From: CAYNEI01 sp964396185
GTDB lineage: Archaea > Thermoplasmatota > SW-10-69-26
Assembly (NCBI GenBank): GCA_964396185.1
Contig: CAYNEI010000004.1
Span: 34,297 to 98,296 of the forward strand
Length of the DNA stretch: 64,000 bases
Direction of reading: 5' to 3'
The notes under the pieces were generated by a model. The model was not told the DNA's origin. It worked only from the letters and a program-made list of their open reading frames with translations, and did not search any database. Shown one piece after another: positions 60,294-64,000 of this stretch (its first letter is position 1; every line of letters starts with the position of its first letter). A program made the position numbers and the translations under genes.

Positions 60294-62129
60294 ATGTGGC
60301 GAGTTAGCAAGGGAGGCGTCGCCAGCCTGGCGATCCTCCTGGTGAGCGTGGCGTTGACCGGTTGCATCGGGGGAACGGGCGAGGAGCTGGACCCCACCGC
60401 TGCCGACAGGGCGGCCGAGGACCTGGACCACTTGGACGCCAGCGGCGCGGACGTCGCCGAGACCCGGGGAGACATGCGTGTCTTCGCGTGGAACGGCATC
60501 GAGCTGGGACCCAGCGCATCAGCACCCCTGTTCGGACCCATCGGGCCCCTGGCCGACACCGCCGAGCTCACCTTCGAGATCGACGAGACCGTGGGCTACA
60601 TCGAACTGGCCATCCAGGTCACCGGCGGCACCCAGGCCTTCCTGCTCGACGACGAGGGCGGCATCCAGTGCGGCACCGCCGCCAGCGACGGCGAGGCCGC
60701 CTGCACAGGCGTCTACGCCCTGCCGGACGGCAACGTCACCACGTGGACGGCCAGCCTGACCAGCACGGGGCCCGAGGGCGCCGTGGTGGACGTGACCGCC
60801 ACCCTGCACCCGCGAAGCCACCTGGAAGCCAAGCGCCTGGCAGCCCAGGCCGTTGAGGACCACCTGGCTCCCGAGGGACCCAGCTTCGCCAACATCGAGC
60901 TCCCGAGCAACGGTGCTGAGCCGACGCTTGGCGTGCTGGGCGACGGCACGATCTTCTACATGGCCGGTACGACGATGTACCGCAGCCAGGACGGCGGGGA
61001 CACCTGGGACGACGTCTCGCCCCTGCTCAACAGCCAGATCAGCCTGGACCCCATGATGCGCGCAGACCCCTGGACCCACCGCGTCTTCGCCGACCAGCTC
61101 ACGGTGGCCTGCTCCAACATCGCCTGGACCGACGACAAGGGCGGGTCGTGGGTCGAGCACCCCCTGGCCTGCGGTGAACCGGCCAACGACCACCAGAAGC
61201 TCGCCGTGGGCGGCCACCCGGTCTCAGGCAACCCGGTCTTCGACGGGGTCGTCTACTACAGCTTCAACAGCTTCACCCTGCTGGCCCCCAACGCCGGCCA
61301 CCTCACGGTCTCCCGCTCCCTGGACGGAGGCGTGACCTGGCAGCCCGTGGTGGCCATGACCGAGGCCGAGGCGGGCAACTACCGCACCGGTGGCCCCATC
61401 GAGGCCGACCGCTCCGGCAACGTCTACGTGCCCAGCTACCACTGCGACGGTGGCCTGCTCGTCACCGCCAGCAACGACTACGGCCTCACCTGGGAGACCC
61501 ACCGCGTGGGCGACCAGAGCGGGGCCTGCGAGGGCATCGACCCCGGCATGACCGTGGACGTCGAGGGCGGCGCCTACACCGCCTGGTGGGGCGAAGGCCA
61601 CATCTGGGCCTCCGCCTCCTCGGACAACGGCGCCACCTGGACCGACCAGGTCGCCGTGAGCCCCGAGGGCCTGCAAAGCCAGGTGCTCGTGGACGCCGCG
61701 GCAGGTGATCCAGGCCGCGTCGCGGTCGCCTACCTGGCCACCCCCCACAGCGATGCGGGGCCCAACGGGGCGCCGGGCTACGCCGAGTGGCACCTCTACA
61801 TGAGCTACACCGAGGACGCCTTCGCCGACAACGCCACCTGGCAGACCGTCCGGGTCACGCCAGACGACGACCCCGTCCAGATCGGCAGCATCTGCACCGG
61901 CGGAATCGGCTGCTTCGGCGGCAACCGCAACCTGCTCGACTTCATCGACATCCAGCCCGGCCCCGACGGGCGCGTGCACATCGCGTACGCCGACGGCTGC
62001 ACCACGGGCGAGGACAGCGCGTGCGTGGACCCACCGTCCAGCCGGTCCCGCGCTGCGGTCATCGCGATCCAGGATGACGCCGTGGATGGGTTCCGGTTGT
62101 TCGAGGATGGGGCGCCTTGGGGGGCTTGA
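60294..62129 (+). CDS. Lipoprotein with BNR/Asp-box (sialidase-like) repeats
   Basis: 611 residues from ATG 60294; signal and lipobox VALTGC near residue 24, then an acidic linker and a PPC-like beta domain (residues 60-170). The remainder has Asp-box blades SQDGGDTWDD, SLDGGVTWQP, SNDYGLTWETH and SSDNGATWTDQ, characteristic of BNR-type propellers such as sialidases and Vps10-like proteins. The Arg triad of true sialidases is not visible, so it may be a binding protein. Ends without a C-terminal anchor. CCTCAAGTACC lies 27 bases before the ATG. Confidence 0.85.
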   Translation: MWRVSKGGVASLAILLVSVALTGCIGGTGEELDPTAADRAAEDLDHLDASGADVAETRGDMRVFAWNGIELGPSASAPLFGPIGPLADTAELTFEIDETVGYIELAIQVTGGTQAFLLDDEGGIQCGTAASDGEAACTGVYALPDGNVTTWTASLTSTGPEGAVVDVTATLHPRSHLEAKRLAAQAVEDHLAPEGPSFANIELPSNGAEPTLGVLGDGTIFYMAGTTMYRSQDGGDTWDDVSPLLNSQISLDPMMRADPWTHRVFADQLTVACSNIAWTDDKGGSWVEHPLACGEPANDHQKLAVGGHPVSGNPVFDGVVYYSFNSFTLLAPNAGHLTVSRSLDGGVTWQPVVAMTEAEAGNYRTGGPIEADRSGNVYVPSYHCDGGLLVTASNDYGLTWETHRVGDQSGACEGIDPGMTVDVEGGAYTAWWGEGHIWASASSDNGATWTDQVAVSPEGLQSQVLVDAAAGDPGRVAVAYLATPHSDAGPNGAPGYAEWHLYMSYTEDAFADNATWQTVRVTPDDDPVQIGSICTGGIGCFGGNRNLLDFIDIQPGPDGRVHIAYADGCTTGEDSACVDPPSSRSRAAVIAIQDDAVDGFRLFEDGAPWGA

Positions 62130-62235
62130 GGCGCATGGAGCAACCCGGACCGCGCGGGCCCGCTTCCTTCCCCCCACATGATGAGGGAAGCAGTCGGTGA
62201 AGTGGGGCTTCTTGATCCACATCCGGACCTTGGCC

Positions 62236-62553
62236 TCACTGCGAACGCACTGGCTCCACGCGTCCACCGGGCGGTGGTCCCCGCTTGAGGCGGTTCTTGA
62301 TATCGAAGCGCTTGGCCACCCCCGTAGCGACGAGGTTGAAGTCTGGCAAGACTTCCTCGACGTGGTGGTAGACCCACCCGGCCGGCGCGATCATGCGCTT
62401 GACGTCGAGCTCGCGGGTGGCCTCGGTGGCGTCAGCACGCGAAGAGTGGCCGGTCTCGGCGTCGTGGTCGAGCTCGGGGAGCACGACCCGGGGGCCGGAG
62501 AGGCTCGCGGTTGTGCGGAGGAGGAGTAGGGAGCGGCGGGGTGGTACACCCAT
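62236..62553 (-). CDS. Small protein of unknown function
   Basis: 105 residues from ATG 62553 (MGVPPRRSLLLLRTTASLSG). The TATA-like CCTTAAAC on this strand is centred 29 bases upstream, which is strong evidence that the minus strand, not the overlapping plus frame, is coding. The C-terminal half (ELDVKRMIAPAGWVYHHVEE) looks like a folded, mixed alpha/beta domain. No family is recognised. Confidence 0.6.
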   Translation of the reverse strand: MGVPPRRSLLLLRTTASLSGPRVVLPELDHDAETGHSSRADATEATRELDVKRMIAPAGWVYHHVEEVLPDFNLVATGVAKRFDIKNRLKRGPPPGGRVEPVRSQ

Positions 62554-62578
62554 CCACGGGTTCCCAGGCGCGGCTGGG

Positions 62579-62586
62579 GTTTAAGG
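62579..62586 (-). promoter_or_regulatory. TATA-like box of the 62553 gene
   Basis: CCTTAAAC on the minus strand, centred 29 bases before ATG 62553. Confidence 0.5.
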
Positions 62587-62657
62587 ATCGGAGAGTAGGC
62601 GCGCTGGCCTGGCCGCGGACGCAGCAAATCCAAGCCAGATCCAGCGCGGGGGGTACC

Positions 62658-62667
62658 GTATATATAG
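62658..62667 (+). promoter_or_regulatory. TATA box of the surface-repeat gene
   Basis: GTATATATAG, one of the strongest TATA boxes in the window, centred about 46 bases before ATG 62709, so a short 5' leader of about 20 bases with GGGAG just before the ATG is expected. Confidence 0.6.
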
Positions 62668-62708
62668 TCGTCGACCCGTTGGAAGCTGCGCGCTGGAGGC
62701 GCGGGAGC

Positions 62709-64000
62709 ATGGCGGCCGTGAGGTTGAGGGGAATTGTTGTCGCGGTTTTGCTCCTTGCACCTCTCTTCGCGGTGCCCCCCGTTGGAGCCGCGGCGCCCGG
62801 AAAGCCGACGAACCTGGAACCAGGCGTCGCAGCGTCTACATCCTACACGGGCGCCGGCGAGAAACTGTCTACCGATTCACCCACGCTGACGTGGAACGCT
62901 CCATCGACTGGCGCTGACAAGTACGGTGTCTACGTCTCCAAAGGCCCAGCGTTCAGCACGCTCGTTGTCGACGACGAGAGCGTGTTCGGGACCTCGTTGA
63001 CGGTCAACCTCGACTGCGGATCCACGTACCGCTGGAACATCCGCGCCTACACGAGCGCAGGAGGATGGGGAGACTTCACGCCCAACCCGGACCGGATGTA
63101 CTTCACCACGGAAGACTGCCCGGTCCAGGCACCGGGCAAGCCGACGAACTTGGAGCCCGGGGATCAGGCACCTGCAACGGCGACGAGCACAAACGGTGAA
63201 CACCTCTCCACGTCCTCGCCTACCCTTTCGTGGTCCGCGCCATCGGGGGGAGCGGACAAGTACGGCGTGTACGTGAGCGAGGCCCCGTACTCGGGCGGCC
63301 TCGCGATTGACAACGAAAACGTGGCCGGCACGAGCCTCGCCACCTCACTCGACTGCGGGACCACGTACCGCTGGAACATCCGCGCCTACACCAACGCGGG
63401 AGGCTGGGGCGAACTCGCACCGAACCCGGACCGTGTGTACTTCACCACGGAGGACTGCCCGGTCCAGGCACCGGGCAAGCCGACGAACCTGCAACCAGGC
63501 GATCCAGCGTCTACATCCTACACGGGCACCGGCGAGAAACTGTCTACCGATTCACCCACGCTGACCTGGAACGCTCCATCCAGTGGCGCTGACAAGTACG
63601 GCGTCTACGTCTCCAAAGGCCCAACGTTCAGCACACTCGTCGTCGACGACGAGAGCGTGTTCGGGACCTCGTTGACAGTCAACCTCGACTGCGGATCCAC
63701 GTACCGCTGGAACATCCGCGCCTACACCAACGCGGGAGGATGGGGAGACTTCACGCCCAACCCCGACCGCAGGTACTTCACGACGAAAACGTGCGACACG
63801 AGTCCACCGCCAGCTCCAAGCTTGTCCAGCGTGTCGCCCACATCGTACGTTGCGGACGAGTCGAACCAGCAGATGACGTTGAAGGGCAGCAACTTCGCGA
63901 GCACGAACACGATCGAGTACACGTCGCCCAGCGGTCAGACCTATTCGAGCACGGACCATCCGCACAAGTTCACGTACGTGTCGAGCTCGGAGTTGCGGTA
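62709..64000 (+). CDS. Secreted tandem fibronectin-like repeat protein (runs off right edge)
   Basis: At least 430 residues; no stop before the window ends. Signal peptide (MAAVRLRGIVVAVLLLAPLF). Three tandem modules of 112-113 residues follow, each with KPTNLEPG at its start, SPTLTWNAPS-type strand, GADKYGVYVS, CGSTYRWNIRAYTNAGGWG and a terminal YFTTEDCPVQ; each has a Cys pair. Modules 1 and 3 are nearly identical in DNA. Then an IPT/TIG-like domain begins (PSLSSVSPTSYVAD, QMTLKGSNFASTNTI). This architecture is common in secreted adhesins or hydrolases; any catalytic domain would be beyond the edge. Confidence 0.85.
   Translation, partial: MAAVRLRGIVVAVLLLAPLFAVPPVGAAAPGKPTNLEPGVAASTSYTGAGEKLSTDSPTLTWNAPSTGADKYGVYVSKGPAFSTLVVDDESVFGTSLTVNLDCGSTYRWNIRAYTSAGGWGDFTPNPDRMYFTTEDCPVQAPGKPTNLEPGDQAPATATSTNGEHLSTSSPTLSWSAPSGGADKYGVYVSEAPYSGGLAIDNENVAGTSLATSLDCGTTYRWNIRAYTNAGGWGELAPNPDRVYFTTEDCPVQAPGKPTNLQPGDPASTSYTGTGEKLSTDSPTLTWNAPSSGADKYGVYVSKGPTFSTLVVDDESVFGTSLTVNLDCGSTYRWNIRAYTNAGGWGDFTPNPDRRYFTTKTCDTSPPPAPSLSSVSPTSYVADESNQQMTLKGSNFASTNTIEYTSPSGQTYSSTDHPHKFTYVSSSELR
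62802..63790 (+). repeat. Three tandem DNA repeats of about 336-339 bases in the surface gene
   Basis: AAGCCGACGAAC begins units at 62802, 63138 and 63477 (spacing 336 and 339 bases). Units 1 and 3 are nearly identical across most of their length, whereas unit 2 has diverged, as expected after recent duplication or gene conversion between units 1 and 3. Confidence 0.85.

Noticed and set aside
62197..62529. Plus-strand frame overlapping the 62236 minus gene
   Set aside because: The minus frame has a TATA-like CCTTAAAC 29 bases before its ATG and a more natural protein sequence.
1..64000. CRISPR arrays, rRNA genes, insertion sequences
   Set aside because: No regularly spaced repeats with unique spacers, no rRNA signatures and no transposase were found by reading both strands.

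Overview
The window reads as GC-rich archaeal chromosome. Diagnostic genes are both subunits of the family D DNA polymerase (DP2/DP1), an Orc1/Cdc6 initiator beside an origin-like region, FEN1 with a PCNA-binding tail, two archaeal-type signal peptidases (catalytic His instead of Lys) and a PRC-barrel protein. PolD with Orc1 points to a euryarchaeal lineage. High GC, many Cys-anchored lipoproteins with short acidic linkers and bacterial-type lipid genes make an uncultivated Thermoplasmatota-like relative plausible; that placement is inference. Many genes have an AT-rich TATA-like box about 25-30 nt before the start codon, implying leaderless transcripts, and several starts here were chosen that way.

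Layout. 1-3.1 kb: a sirtuin cut by the window edge and two sodium:neurotransmitter-symporter-type transporters. 3.2-6.4 kb: YjbQ, an LVIVD-repeat lipoprotein, a secreted protein and a micro zinc ribbon. 6.5-10.1 kb: a membrane-lipid cluster (CDP-alcohol phosphotransferase, CdsA, PlsC-like acyltransferase) with membrane proteins. 10.2-15.6 kb: a second micro zinc ribbon, then the coupled polD operon. 15.9-20.9 kb: two divergent signal peptidases flanking an Ig/cadherin-like repeat surface protein. 21.1-23.8 kb: winged-helix regulator, a PafA (Pup-ligase) family protein, a coupled 60-residue Lys/Asp-rich protein, and a phosphoesterase. 23.9-27.5 kb: RHH protein, HflX, origin region with ORB-like elements, Orc1/Cdc6, then a palindrome-rich gene-free tract.

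27.6-41.9 kb is an exoprotein region: two related secreted proteins, a membrane Ser/Thr kinase coupled to a winged-helix/FHA-like regulator, a subtilase, Ca-binding-like repeat proteins, a LVIVD lipoprotein and an FG-GAP/expansin-like protein. 41.9-48.0 kb: gene-free structured tract, lipoprotein, FEN1, zinc protein, PRC-barrel, Pcm, and a cobalamin pair (PduO-type adenosyltransferase plus BtuF-like protein). 48.2-56.5 kb: acyl-CoA dehydrogenase, small lipoproteins, a membrane protein followed by a winged-helix gene lacking a standard start codon, and two close LVIVD paralogues around a glycerophosphodiesterase. 56.7-57.7 kb is a compositionally different pair of unknown genes. 57.8-64 kb: site-2 protease, hotdog thioesterase-like protein, BNR-repeat lipoprotein, and a tandem fibronectin-like repeat surface protein running off the right edge.

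The strongest candidate for an undescribed system is the PafA-like ligase with its translationally coupled small protein (21505-22973), which looks like an archaeal pupylation-type or related glutamyl-ligase system. Second is the kinase plus winged-helix/FHA module (28484-31278). No rRNA, tRNA, CRISPR array or insertion sequence was recognised.
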